From contig JASFAX010000020.1 of NCBI GenBank assembly GCA_030737875.1, positions 31,386,688 through 31,450,687 on the forward strand: DNA of 64,000 nt, in the 5' to 3' direction. The translations under genes and the position numbers were made by a program. Positions within the stretch are counted from its first letter, which is position 1; each line of letters opens with the position of its first letter. A model generated the notes under the pieces. It worked only from the letters and a program-made list of their open reading frames with translations. It was not told the origin of the DNA and did no database searches. Shown piece after piece: positions 45,475 to 58,580 of the stretch. The stretch is from Allium sativum. Its lineage: Eukaryota > Streptophyta > Magnoliopsida > Asparagales > Amaryllidaceae.

Positions 45475-48215
45475 TGTAACAACCCGAATTTTTAATAACA
45501 TGTTAAAACAAGAAATCAGGGCAGAATTAAATTATAAGTTAAGAATCAGTGGGAACGGGTTACGCCATTGCGTTCATCTTGAAATTCTGCTCGAAAACGA
45601 GTTCGAAATTTCGTAAATCGAAGTCCGTATGACCAAGTTATGGCCCATAGAAGATTTCAGAAAATTAAAAATTCAGCCCGAAATTCAAATTCAGCCAGAA
45701 GCAGATTGGGCAGGAAAATTTCCCACCCAGCCCCAGGTCGACTGGGGAGTCGACCTTCCCTAGCCCAGGTCGACTGCCCATTCGAGTTGGGTGTCGACCT
45801 GGGGGGTCGACCTCCCTGGTCGGCCATGTTTCCCTGGTGCACCAGTTTGCTCCTTTGGTCTGTTTACTTGGCCTGTGACGGGATTTGATGGTTCAGATCT
45901 AAACTAGGGTTAATCCTATGGCCTAAACTTGTCTCTACACCTATAAAAACACCCTAAGACCTAGCCTAAACCACCACAAATCATCCTAACAACTAAGTGC
46001 TGCCAAAATGCTCCTAATCATGGCCTCCATCTTCATCTTGAGAGCTTGAGAGTTCTAGGCTAGAGCTAAGGCAAAAAGGAGCAATCTTTCCCCATCAAAT
46101 CAAAGGAGCTACCTATATTCTCAAGGCTTCTAGTGTTGCTACATCATTCCTAGAGCTTCTACAACGTCTCTATCTTGTTCTATTTGGTTCTAGTTCTCAT
46201 AGCCACGCTTTGTAAGCCCCACTCTACTTTTAGATTTAAACTATGAAATTAATATGAACATGTAGCAAGTTGAAATGGGATTTTTGTGTAATACTTGTCT
46301 TTGGTCTATCATTGTATGCATAGATCCATTTATGACTCTTTTGATCAATGATTGTGGGACTATCATGAACCTAGTACCATTCACCTTGATTTTTGGGTAG
46401 AAAGCTATGAGCTTTATTTGGGGGTTATGCATAATGCAACATAGAACCTCTCATAACCTTGATGTTAACTTGCCTATGATGTTGAACAACATGCTACCCA
46501 CAAGTTTATCACTCTATGTCAACTATTACCATGTTATCACCCCATTTGCTAAGTTTGATGTCATGCATGTTTTTGAGGCCAATAATCCTATATGCTAGTT
46601 GTGATGAACACCTTTGCCTCAAATATCATCATGTTTAACTTATAACCAACTTTACCACCTCATGCCCATCTTGGTCATATTTTTATGTTCCTTGATTCAT
46701 TTGTGTTGATGCGAATTTACGTGCGAATGGGAATACGTTATGGGTAGTTGGGCAAACTTGAAATGAGATGAAAAACATGACTTGAAATGTGACATGAAAC
46801 TTGATTATGCTTGAAAACGTGAATGTGGTCATGACATGTAGAAAACCATAAAGTGGCCAACTTGAGGTTGGGTTGAGTTTGTAGCGTAAATCTGCCCGGA
46901 ACCGCCCGACAAATCCAGTGGCTACAAACAATAGGACCCAATGTGAGAAGTTGGTCATATCGCGCTTGAAACCCGAGGTTAGACTAGGTTGTGGTGTAAA
47001 TCTGCCCGGACCTGCCCGGCACATCCAGTAACCACAACAAAGTCTAATGTGAGAGGTTGGGCGCATTAAGTTAATTAATGCCACATGATAGGGTTTAGTC
47101 ATGAGCCACTTGGATACACTTAACCAACTTGATACATGATTGGATAGGGTTAACCACACTTAACCCATTAGAAACCCTAGTTACGTGGTCCTTTTCAGCA
47201 GTAACCCTCTTGGATGTATCACGATACCCTAGGGACTAGGCTAGGGTGGGGCACGATTACTGGGCTGATTGTAAGCGACCAGAAAGACGGCAGATTAGGT
47301 GCGCCAGTGTAGGTTCAGGCGGACTATGGTCGTGCACACAGTCCGGAGTTGAATAAAACAGACATGGGCACCAGTAGGTTTAGACTGTGCGTGCTTGATT
47401 CGTGTCAGTGGTTAGCACCCTAGGACTTGATACACCCTAGTGTGGACCTAGCACAGTTTGACTACATTCCGTGATTGGGCCGTATGACACTGACACTCGA
47501 CGAGTTAGGCTTATAGGGAGCCGATCGACTAGACCGTGTAGTTGGACCTTGACTTGGGTCATCTCATGATATTGGGCCAAGGGATCATTTCTTGTTTATA
47601 CTTGACATGGGTTAGAATACTAGTACTTTTTGTGCAAAACTAGACCTTGTATATGCGATGCCACACTTGATCTACCTTGTTATCTATTTATCATGCCAGT
47701 TAGTTACCATCTTTATGTTTCATCTCAGTTTCTCATGTTTAGTTAACTTAATTAGTTTTTATACTAATAGTAGGTAGGACTTACCAGTCTTTATGACTGG
47801 CCCTTTTTCTTTCGCCTCTTTTCTTCCGTTCCCCCCCCTTCCCCAGGTTCTCAGGGAGGGAACACTAGTGCTTAGCTTGGGCATTTGGCTTGCTTTCTTG
47901 ACAGCTCATGTACGGTTTGGACTTGAGCTTGCTATGGCTTCACCACATCTATCTTCGGGATAGTTTACTTTATGTTATTTTCAGTTTATGTTTCTAGACT
48001 TGTGGTAGTTGGAAAATAATGACTAAGTATTTTGATGTAAGTTGACTTTGGTTTGGAAATGGTTAACTATGGTTTTTAAATTTCTACCGCTGCTTTACTT
48101 ATTTATTTATCTATGTTCTGTCTTGTGATATCTCTGTGCATGTTTACCTAGATAACACCCCTCCAAAGCTAGTGCAATCACTCGTGAGTGGCCCTGGTGG
48201 AGGTGGGGTGTTACA
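45475..48215 (+). repeat. 3' LTR of element C
   Basis: 2741 bp. GTCGAC palindromes cluster at 45737-45812; TATA box 45941; modules 46855-46956 and about 46962-47066. Confidence 0.95.
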
Positions 48216-48220
48216 CTTCC

Positions 48221-49076
48221 CGGACCCGACCGACATATCCAACATCCATAAGCTGTAGGCCTAATGTGGGAGGTCTAGTCCATTATAACCATAAATGAAA
48301 ATATGGTAATAATTGAAATACTTAACCTAGTGGAATCCATAGGGACTGGGTGAAACATAAACATGAATAGGGGTTAAGTAAATTTGGTTGAATAGTGGGT
48401 AGGTTAAGTAAATCTGAGGGGGTGGGTAATATTTACATATAGGCCCACAAACTTACCTGATAAGGTTATGTAATTAAAGACACCTAGTGTTATACATAAC
48501 CAATGGAAATAATAAACATATGTAATTAAAGACACCTAGTGGTATTCATAATCAAATGGAAAACCTAGTGGGGGATACAAGACAAAGGGGAGAGCATGGA
48601 TCATATTGTGTGGGACCCTTTTTCATCCAGTAACCCAGAATTGGTATCAAACATGTACTCTGAACTAGTTCGGAGAAGGGGAACGCTTACTGGACTGATT
48701 GTAAGAGATCCAAAAATGGAGGACGGTGTGGGCGACTCAAACTGACCGGGCCATGTGCGTGCATGAGATGGGCAGAGAGGGATAAGACGACCGTGACACC
48801 TGTAGATATGGGGCAGTGCATATCAGCGAAGGGTTGCAATATAGGATGTGATACATCGTACGGTGGGGCCGGCACAGAGTATCTATACGGATTAGGGAGC
48901 CGATTGATTAGGGTAGTAGTTAGGGTTCACTTGGACGTATGCCTAAGTCTACCACCTTATAATGGAAGTGATCATCTCATTCTGTCTTGTAATATTTCTG
49001 TTCTGTTTACTATAATGCTTCACGAAACTTAAAGCATTCCCTTTGTGAGTGACATTAATGGATGTGGGGTGTCACA
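48221..49076 (+). repeat. 5' LTR of element B, part right of element C
   Basis: Resumes at cggacccgaccgacatatcc inside the second structured module and ends GTCACA. Compared with the 3' LTR it lacks 488 bp after 48985. Confidence 0.9.
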
Positions 49077-49078
49077 CT

Positions 49079-49091
49079 TGGTATCAGAGTT
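49079..49091 (+). promoter_or_regulatory. iMet-type primer binding site of element B
   Basis: TGGTATCAGAG, two bases inside the LTR end. Confidence 0.9.
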
Positions 49092-49244
49092 GAATGTTAC
49101 CAGACTAGATAAAAGTTTTTGAAGGCTATTTTCAAAAAGGTTTTAAAAGAAAGTATTTTCAAAAAGAAAAGTCTGTTTTGAAAAACATTCCCCAGTAATA
49201 TCTTTCGATCCCTTACCTTAATCTCTTTCCTTTTCTTTTTCAGC

Positions 49245-52200
49245 ATGTCTGGGTTCCAGAGGGCGTTACGATACCAAGATGGTTCCGTAGGTATCTGGAA
49301 GCCACGGTGCCTGCCGAAGGCTAAGGAAATGTTCCTCCCCCAGTTGCACCCATTGCTCCTCCTCCTCCGCATGTAGACATATTCTTAAAGATTTGCAAAG
49401 ATTCCGTGCTATGGGAGGGAAGCCATACCATGGAACCGAGACGTTTGTGGAGGCAAGGAACTGGCTCAAGGAGACCGAGGACTTGTTTTTAATCTTTGAC
49501 GTAGAGGTTCGAAGAAAGATTCACTTATCTGCTTGGCTATTGAAGGATGAAGCTTCATTTTGGTGGGAGGTAACCCAAACAGGTCGTGCAGTAGAAACCT
49601 GGGATGACTTTAGACAAAGATTTGAGATAAAATTCCTTTCCCAAGCTGAGAAGAGCATGCAGATGGAGAGGTTCTTAGCACTCAAACAAGAGAACTTGAC
49701 GGTTAAAGAGTATGTGAACAAATTTACCAGCTGGCAAGATTTGGACTGGAACTGGTAGATACGCCGCATAAGAAGGTTTTGCGATTTGTCAAAGGGCTAA
49801 TTGAACCCCTTCATGGGTTAGCCATGTCCCATATTCCAATGAGAGACACTTTTGAAAAGATTTCCTATATGGCCCTTATGTACGAGGAAGACAAGGGAGA
49901 AAAGAAGGAAGTAAAGGCTGAGGAAACAATGCAAAATAAGAAGGTGTTGCTCAAGAAAGGGCAATAACAACAATAGCATCAGAAGAAAGGTGGGAAGAAT
50001 GTCAAGGCCAAGGATAACAAGAAATGTCACAGTTGTGGGAAAGATGGCCACTTGATCAAAGATTGTAAAAGAAAGACGAACACTTGCTTCAATTATGGAG
50101 AAGTCAGACACTTTGCTAGGGAGTGCACGAAGAAACAGGGATCACAAAGACAAGGTCAAAGGGCAAGAAATTCTGGAGGGCAGGTGACTGCTCTCGCGGC
50201 CAGTGCTCCAGATAGAGGTAGAAAAATTTCTGTGCAAGTTTTAATTTCTCTTTCAAACCATCCATTTAGAGCACTTTATGATTCTGGCGCTTCACATCCA
50301 TTTATATCTAGTTCTATGGTTGAATCTCTGCACTTAATTACTAATATGTTAGTGGATCCAATAGTTGTCTCAAACCCTATCGGTGGTTCGGCTCATTTAT
50401 CTATGATTTTTCAGGGTTTGAAAATATCTGTGTTAGGCATCGAGTTTGAGTGTGACGTATATATGCTCGGGTTTATGGGCTATGGGTTGATTCTAGGAAT
50501 GGATTGGCTTACCACATATGGTGCCATTCTGGATTGTGAGAGGAGGGTCGTTAGGCTTCTGACTTGTCATGGGAGGACCCTCGAGATTTATTGTGATACC
50601 CAAGGGTCTGTTATGCTTAGTTTCCTAGAGTCTCTTGATGCATCTATCGATGATTTGTAATCTATTCCAGTAGTCCGGGATTATTCTGATGTTTTTGATG
50701 AGATACGGGGCGTACCTCCGAGGCGCGAGAACAATTTTCGTATATATCTGGTGGAAGGAAAAGCCAGTTGCATTGCCAGTGCGCCATATGGCTCCAAGGG
50801 AAAGGACGGAGCTAAGTAAGTAAGTAGGGGAGCTATTTGAGAAAGGATTTATCAGACAAAGAATATCTAAATGGGGTGCTCCAGTTGTATCCGCAATTAA
50901 GGAGGTTGGTTCGCTTCGTTTGTGTGTCGACTATAGAGAGTTGAATAAACTCACTAAGAAGAATAGGCATCCGCTTTTGAGGGTTGATGATTTATTTGAT
51001 CAGCTTGTTGGTGCCTCGGTATTCTCTCAGTTAGATTTGGCCATGGAGTTTCATGAGTTGAGGGTGGCTGAGGATAGCATAGACAAGACTGCTTTTAGGA
51101 CTCCAGATGGTTTCTTTGAATGACTAGTTATGCCTTTTGGGCTGACGAATGCACCCACCTATTTTGTCGATCTGATGAGCAGGGTGTTTTGGGAGTTCCT
51201 AAATAAATTTGTCGTAGTCTTTGTTGATGATATTTTGATCTTCTCTAAGTGCGAATAAGAGCATGCCCAGCATTTGAGAGAAGTTTTGAAAACTCTCCAT
51301 GACCATCAGCTTAGGGCAAAGTTCTCCAAAAGCCATTTTTGGAGAAAAGAGGTGAGATCCTTAGGGCATGTGGTCTCCAAAGAAGGAATAGCTGTAGATC
51401 CTGCAAAGGTAGTTGCTATGCAAAATTGGCAAATTCCAAAAAATGCAATAGAGGTGAGAAGCTCTGACAATAGCCCTAGTCTTAACAAAGAAGAATAACC
51501 AGGCAGACAAAGAAGAATTTGGCGTTTTCATGGTATATAGATTGTAATGTTTCTTTCCAACGATTGAAGAAGTGTCTGGCAATAGCCCTAGTCTTAACCT
51601 TGCCTGGTGGAAGTAAAGTGTACACTGATGCATGTGGTACAGGGCTTGGTGCAGTTCTGATGCAAGGAGGGAAAGTAGTGTGTTATGGGGATAGATAGTT
51701 GAGAGTTCATGAGAAGAACTACCCCACCCATGATCTAGAACTAGCGGCCATAGTATTCACGCTAAAGACATGGTGTCATTATTTACTTGGAGAGAAGTTC
51801 GAGTTATACACCGATCATAAATCTCTCAAGTATCTATTCTCACATAAGGATCTTAATTTAAGGCAACAAAGTTGGATGGAGTTTTTAGCTTCTTATGATT
51901 TTGAAATCGCTTATACCCCTGGCAAGGGTAATGTGGTGGTTGATGCACTAAGTAGGTAGAGGATGGCCTTAAGCCCTCTGTTTGTAGAGAGGATGAGATT
52001 GGAGTTCATATCAACCTTTGACTTTAAACCCTCCATCGAGATTTTGGCTGATTTGTTTGCACTGCTAGAAATACGACCAACTCTTATGAATCAGTTAGGA
52101 GCTTTGCAGCAAGGTGACCCGCATATTTTAGACATCATGGATAAGCTCAGAAAAGGGGAGACTTCTAGTCACCTCAGTCGATATACCATAGATGGAAAGG

Positions 52201-53609
52201 GGTGGTTGCGACGAGATGGAAGGCTTTGTGTCCCTCAAACTGGAAGCTTGATAACGGCAGTCCTAGAAGAAGCCCACCATTCTAAGAATACAATACATCC
52301 ATGCGGTAATAAGCTGTACAGAGACATGAAGAGGGTTATCTTTTGGGCTGGGATGAAGAAAGATGTGGCCAAATTTGTTTCTCAATGTCTAGTTTGCCAG
52401 CAAGTTAAAGTTGAGCAAAAGAAGCCTGGTGGTTTACTTCATCCTTTGGAGGTTCCTCAGTTGAAATGGGAGAGTGTCTCTATGGATTTCATAGATGGTT
52501 CGCCTAGATCAAAGAAAGGCAACACTATTATTTGGGTGGTAGTAGATAGACTCACTAAGAGCGCTCACTTTATTCCTGTTAAGAGTAAGAGGATGACATC
52601 ATGGTTGGCAACAATTTATGTCCGAGAGATAGTTCATTTTCATGGAGTACCTTTCAGCCTCGTGAGCGACTGTGACCCCATCTTCACTAGTGAATTTTGG
52701 AGGAGCTTGCAAGAAGCATTAGGTACACAGTTGTGTTTGAGCACTGCTAATCATCCTCAGACCTATCGGCAGACGGAGAGGGCGACCATAATTCTTGAAG
52801 ATCATTTAAGGCTGTTTATCCTAGACCTCGGAGGGACTTTGGAAGAGCATCTTCCTTTTGTAGAGTTTTCCTATAACAACAGTTATCAAGCTAGCATCGG
52901 CATGGCACCCTTCGAAGCATTGTACGGACGACCCTGTAGTTCACCAACTTGTTGGTGGGAATCTACAGAAAGGTTATTACTTAGGCCAGATATGGTTAGA
53001 GAAACGTCCAAGAAGATTGACCTTATTCGACGGCGGATGAAGATAGGCAGAAATCCTACGCAAACAAGAGAAGGTATGATATTGAATTTGAAGTCGGAGA
53101 CTTAGTTTTTATCAAAGTGTCACCTCTAAGTAATGTGGTTCGCTTCGGATCTGTAGGGAAGTTGGCACCCAGATTTGTGGGACCATTTCCTATAACCGGA
53201 AGGATTGGTCAAATGGCCTATAGAGTAAAGCTCCTAGAAAATCTATCCGGCGTTCATGATGGTTTCCATGTTTCTCATATGAGGAAGTGCTTGCATGACA
53301 CCGTGGAAGTTGTTGAGCCAAGTATATAAGAGGAATTAGAAATGGAACAAAAGGAAACAGTTCGACGAGTTCCTACCCGTTATTCTTGGTTCAGAAGTTA
53401 AGAAGCTACGCAATAAAGAGATCAAGCTGATAAAGGTTCAATGGGGAGATAACCCAGAGGATGCGACTTGGGAGACTGAAGACAAGATTCAGGATTCATA
53501 CTCTTTTCTTTTCGAGGGTATGTTCTTAACTCCTTTTACAAAATTTTATCCGTTCTTGTTTCTATCATTTGAATATATCCTATACTTAGTATTTTCGACC
53601 TTTAGATAG
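49245..53609 (+). pseudogene. gag-pol of element B, multiply broken
   Basis: The ATG at 49245 follows TTTTTCAGC. Recognisable parts: capsid (49393-49967), knuckles CHSCGKDGHLIKDC and a damaged CFNYGEVRHFAREC, protease LYDSGASHPFIS (near 50277), RT (50920-51498, FSQLDL and FVDDILIFS), RNase H (51615-51959, [26 protein letters not shown]), integrase (51963-53105, MDFIDGSPRSKKGN, LVSDCDPIFTS, QTYRQTERA), GPY/F-like module (53117-53329) and chromodomain-like IKLIKVQWG with ATWE (about 53420-53480). Nonsense codons include 50658, 51121, 51256, 51698 and 51957; frameshifts lie near 49740, 49965, 50760, 51470 and 53045. About 25 codons between RT and RNase H are missing. The end (FYPFLFLSFEYILYLVF) is a hydrophobic tail like that of D. 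Confidence 0.92.
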
Positions 53610-54117
53610 GAATCCTATAGATGTAAACATGTGTTTGAGACATGTTATGTTTGATGGATGCAAGTGTTTGCTAGTGTCTGCCTATGGATGCATATACACA
53701 CGCATTAGGTACTAGATCGGCTCAATGACTCTCATGCTGCATATGGATGTGTGTGTGTTTTCTTTTCTTCTATGGATGGAAATGGATGTATTAGCATATG
53801 GATGTTGCATTTGGACGAATGAGTGTGCACACATATAGAACTCACATGTTATAATAGGATTATTTGCATACATATTGGATACATGGCACTAACATACATT
53901 GCATTAAGGAGGTCAACTGAATCAGTAGTCCGCGTGATCTTCGCATTAGTATTGGGACATATACACACACCTTTGCATATATTCACATAAGCATAAGGAA
54001 TCTTTAAGGACAATGGATGCCAGTGATTGATGGATTGGTAGATAGATGATGGATGGTAGGATATGCGTTCTTCTCAAATTAGAGATTTCAGGGATGAAAT
54101 CCTTTGAGTGGGGGGAA
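53610..54117 (+). other. 3' untranslated region and polypurine tract of element B
   Basis: Corresponds to the D and C regions. Stem GATTTC (54084-54089) with GAAATC (54096-54101); polypurine tract AGTGGGGGGAA ends at 54117. Confidence 0.75.
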
Positions 54118-57100
54118 TGTAACACACCTTATTTTTTTAACAACATTAAAAAAGGATAAATTAAATAATAATTAATTTAATATTCGGAATTCAGGTAAAC
54201 GGACTTCTCCACTGCATCCATCTCAAAATTCTGGTCAAGTTAGACATTTGGTTTGTATAAAACGGGCACTTATGAAGAAGTTACGAGGATTTTAAGTTTG
54301 TATATGCGTAGAAGAATTATATATATACATATGGGTCAGATATGAGGCAGAACTTATCCAGAAAAGGGTTTAAAAATCAAAATTTTGTAAGGCGGCAAAT
54401 TTCCTGCTCTAGAGGCTCGACCACCCTAGGGAGTGTCGACACCAGGTCCACCCCCTATAGGGGTGTTAAAATCCCTAGGAAAAACGTGGTAGTTGGGTTT
54501 TGGAGGCTGGCAGCTATATATACGGGTCCAATTCTCTTGTTTTCTTCACTGGAATTCAATGGAGGCCAAACACTGCTGGTATCTGAACTGAACTGGATCC
54601 GTTATCTTCTACAACTATCAACCTAAGCAAATCAGTTAGAGATTCAAGATCCATTCTTTTTCTATTTTCTAATCCAAACTCTGTGAGTTCTTAGTTGGCT
54701 TTAGATTTAAATATTTAAAAGTAAACCTGATATGACTATTGTTTGGATTTGTTCACGTGCCTATATTATACTGGATCCATTGTAAACTATGAACATATGA
54801 CATTCTAAATTGGCTATAACTTGGATCTACATCTCTATCTTGTCGGATCTATTTTAACTACTGTGGCATTTTATGATGTAGATCTTAAACCTTATTTGTG
54901 CCCGATCTACTTTTAACTATCAGATCTGAATTATGTGAACATCTAAATTATTAATCAGATCCAGCCTATTACTTAGATTCCCTTGTATGTATCATATTAG
55001 GTCTGAACCTATTGGACATCTAAATTAATATTTAGATATTGTCATGTTTATCTTATCACCTTTGCTATGTTACAACTAGTCAACGACCATAAGTTCATCC
55101 GATCTATGCTTTTATGTTCACCTTATAACCATGTTAATATATATTTATGCCAGTTATGTTAGAACGTTCACTCTTATTGTACTCCCATCACCCTTCCCTT
55201 TTATCATTTATGACTAGGCTATTATCTAGCCTAGGCATGCCGCAAATTGTGTTAATGCGCTAGTTAGGGAACGACGGAAAAAGATTAGTATTGACATAAT
55301 TTGAATAATGCTTATAAACATGAATTGGACATATAATTCATTAATTGGGTAAATGGTATGAACATCTATAAAGGCATATGCGCTAGTAATTGGATAATAA
55401 TGAAATGCCTAGGACAATAATTAGAAATTGTAACTGCACTTATGGCATGATGTTACGTTGCATTAGTGGTGGAAGTCTACTCGGACCTGACCGACATATC
55501 CAGCAACCACTAATGTTGAACCTAATATGAGAGGCTTAAGTGCACAAATATGAATCAGGCTAAGATATGAGGTTAGGCCCAACTTGTGGAAGAAGTCTGC
55601 CCGGACCCGACCGACATATCCAGCATCCGCAAGCTGTAGGCCTAATATGAGAGGTCTAGACCATTATAACCATAAATGAAAATATGGAAATAATTGAAAT
55701 ACTTAACCTAGTGGAATCCATAGGGATTGTGTGAAACATAAAGATGAATAAGGGTTAAGTAAATTTGGTTGAGCAGTGGGTAGGTTAAGTAAATCTGAGG
55801 GGATGGGTAATATTTACATATATGCCCACAAATTTAACCTGATAAGGTTATGTAATTAAAGACACCTAGTGGTATGACGGCTGAAAAATGAGAAAAAGGT
55901 ATTCTCCAAACCCTAACATCCCTTTTAAACTCCTAATCCCGAAATTCCCCTTTGGGCCTAGCTGTTAATCACCCCGTTAAGCCCAACTAAGCTGTTTTTC
56001 ACCATCTGAAACTTGTTTCAGCTATATCTCCTAAACGGTGAGTCCGTTTGGCTAATGTGACCACTCTATGGAAAGGTAAACCATCATTCGGATCTAATGG
56101 AAGTGGTTTCAGGTCAAAAATTATTTTCAATCAAAAGTTATGGCCAAAAAAAAGATCAGCTAGGGGCAAAACGGTCATTTAAAAATCGGTATACTACTTC
56201 TTCCTTATAACTTAAGGAGGAAGGCAACTCAGTCTGGTTGATGACATGTGGCCTATTTCCATGGTGTGATTAACAGGCTACTGGTTCTCTTAGCAGACCC
56301 ATCACGTAGATGATCATTCTATCCAGGTCCTGACCTGGTTAAGGTGGATTTAATAAAGATATGTAATTAAAGACACCTAGTGGTATTCACAATCAAATGG
56401 AAAACCTAGTGGGGGATATAAGACAAAGGGGATAGCTTGCATCATATTGTGTGGGACCCGTTTCATCTAGTAACTCGGAGTAGGTATCAAACATGTACTC
56501 CGAACTTGGTCGGAGAAGGGGCATGCTTACTGGACTGATTATAAGAGATCCAAACATGGAGGACGGTGTGGGCGGCACAAACTGACTGGGCCATGTGCGT
56601 GCATGAGCCGGGCAGAGGGGGATAAGACAACCGTGACACGTGTAGATATGGGGCTGTGCATATCAGCGAGGGGTTGCCACTTTAGGACGTGATACATCTT
56701 ACGGTGGGGCCGACACAGAGCGTCTACGAGGATTAGGGAGTTGATCGATTAGGGTAGTAATTAGGATACACTTGGACGTATGGCTAAGTCTACCACCTTA
56801 TAATGGAAGGGATCATCTCATTCTGGATATATTAGTAATTGTGAAGAGTAATCATTAGAAGCGTATACACTCTATCCTGTTCACCTTGTCATACTTGCCT
56901 TTTGTGTAGTTATCTCTCTCTTATCCACTTTATATGCCTGTCATGCTACTTTTATTTACTTACTTGCTAAAAGTAACTGGACTCTCCAGACTTTATGTCT
57001 GACCCTTTTTGTTTCCTCTTCATTCTTCCGTTTCCCCCCAGGTTCTCAGGGCGGGAACACTCAGGCTTGACCGTGATTCTGCTTACTTTTGCCGGAGCTG

Positions 57101-57405
57101 CTGAGACGTATGGCTCAAGCTCCTATCCTTGTTGCTATGGCTATATTTTGTTCTTGAGGAATTTTATTTCTTTTATGTACTCTGATATTTTTGAAGTACA
57201 AGACAGTTGCTTTTATGTAGTAATGGGCTTTTGTGTTTCAGACATGTGATGTTTTGGGACCACGGTATCTTATGATAAATAAAGTTTTTTTCAGTTGTTA
57301 TTTTATATGTCTGTCTTGTAATATTTCTGTTCTGTTTACTATAAAGCTTCACGAAACTTAATGCACTCCCTTTGTGAGTGACATTAACGGACGTAGGGTG
57401 TCACA
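54118..57405 (+). repeat. 3' LTR of element B
   Basis: 3288 bp, TGTAACACACC to GTCACA. TATA box 54514; modules about 55446-55540 and 55563-55660. In module 2, TTAGGCC (55573) pairs with GGCCTAA (55639) and CTTGTGGA (55583) with TCCGCAAG (55626), one G-U. A foreign segment lies at 55874-56358. Open frames at 56393-57249 have no known product. Confidence 0.92.
55874..56194 (-). repeat. Fragment of an element-A-type LTR inside the B 3' LTR
   Basis: By eye it matches 63590-63880 of the right-hand LTR, including the run through AAACTTGTTTCAGC, CGGTGAGTCCGTTTGGCTAA and GGTCATTTAAAAATCGG. It has neither LTR terminus. The adjoining 56195-56358 is of unknown origin. The other LTR of B has about 30 unrelated bases here. 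Confidence 0.8.
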
Positions 57406-57410
57406 ACTTC

Positions 57411-57859
57411 ATCAACAAATGGTCTGAAAAGGTGACACCCTAACCTCAGTATATTTTGGGAAGAAGGAACAAAGATGTAGGTACAATAGCGAGGTTGGGT
57501 CACAAAAGGATTAAACCCCAGCGGTAAGAAGAGGGGCTTACGCCAGGATTACCCAAGGGATATTACCTCACCACTTCGATGGAAAACATTTACTTCCTAA
57601 CTAAATAGGAACTCAACTATTGGCTACTCACAAAAAAAGGCCCAAATACGAGAGGAAAACAGGAGGATTCTATTGCCATTACCACATGATGAATGGACAT
57701 GAAACTAATCACTGCAGAATCCTTGAGGAAAGAATCATCAAGTTCGTTAACCAAGGCCAGTTACGAGAATTTATAAAAAAAAATAGGATTCAGTCTAGTA
57801 GAAATCCTTGGGAAAAAATTATTACACATGTCCAAGGGTACGGAGAACCCTCCTTTTGA
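57411..57859 (+). pseudogene. gag of the host Tat element, C-terminal part
   Basis: After the ACTTC duplication the frame of the N-terminal part continues (INKWSEKVTP) to a stop near 57440. The frame 57620-57859 encodes KRPKYERKTGGFYCHYHMMN, then GHETNHCRILEERIIKFVNQ and GQLREFI, the Cys-His cluster and helix of Tat gag. It is comparable to CRFHGQPGHNTNECQHL in the minus-strand element at 3706-3909. No protease follows. Confidence 0.7.
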
Positions 57860-58580
57860 AGTTTAAACAAACCTAAAAGGGGTCAAACCATAAACGGATT
57901 AAATCCCTTGTCGTTGCCAAATTGGTCAGGACGAGGCATCCTCCAGAGGGGGATGGTGTATTAGTCTTTCTCCATGCCAAAATCAGAGGGGGTTGGGTTA
58001 AAGCATCAAAAGCGTAAGCCTCTATCTCACACCAAAAATTATCGTGGAGGTACGTCTAAATTTAACACGCCCTGCCTCTTCTCGTAGAAGAGTATGCCCT
58101 GCCTCTACTAGAACTAAGCACGTCCTACCTCTACTCGCAGAAGAGTACGTCCTACCTCTGCTTATGTTCTGCATTACCCGCAGAAGGGAACTCCAAACCA
58201 TGTCATCGCTTATGATGGTCAAGATAGGGCACCCCTCGAAGGGGGTGGTGGGTAAGCCTCTATCAGTACATACAATGGTCAGTATCGAGCATCAAAAGAG
58301 TAAACCTCAGTTCTGTGCCTACAATGGCCCCGTTTAAGTTTCTAAGACTTTATCATCACCTATGATGGTCATGATAAGGCGCCTCCTGCAGGGAGGTAGG
58401 GTAAGTACTTGGGCCCTACTTATGGAGCTAGCCAAGCACATGGACGCACAGGCCCAGATGGAAGCCAACAAAGCACGTACATCCTCTGCTTTGACATCAA
58501 AAGCTCGGTGAGTGGGTCGAGAAGTACATACAACCTCTTCTTCACAAATCAAACCCAAAGGGGATACCAATGCGTTGAGA
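57860..58580. other. Non-coding stretch with short repeats after the host gag
   Basis: Degenerate direct repeats of ~30 bp at 58060-58190 (CGTCCTACCTCTACTCGCAG and variants) and repeated atggtca phrases at 58210-58390. No pol similarity on either strand. Confidence 0.5.

Larger units (their letters stand above)
25955..48215 (+). mobile_element. Element C: chromodomain-type element with three nonsense codons, D nested in its 5' LTR
   Basis: The 5' LTR is 25955-26306 plus 37905-40304, the internal region 40305-45474, and the 3' LTR 45475-48215. The flanks CTTCC at 25950-25954 and 48216-48220 are a perfect duplication. LTRs start TGTAACAACCC and end GTTACA. By eye they differ by roughly 40 substitutions in 2.7 kb plus small indels, so C is clearly older than D. 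Confidence 0.94.
24470..57405 (+). mobile_element. Element B: degraded chromodomain-type element, with C and D nested inside
   Basis: The 5' LTR starts TGTAACGCCCC at 24470 and ends GTCACA at 49076 (split by element C). The 3' LTR is 54118-57405. The flanks ACTTC at 24465-24469 and 57406-57410 are a perfect duplication. Internally (49077-54117) there are an iMet primer site, a gag-pol remnant, a 3' untranslated region and a polypurine tract (54106-54117). Without C the element is about 10.7 kb. Confidence 0.93.
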
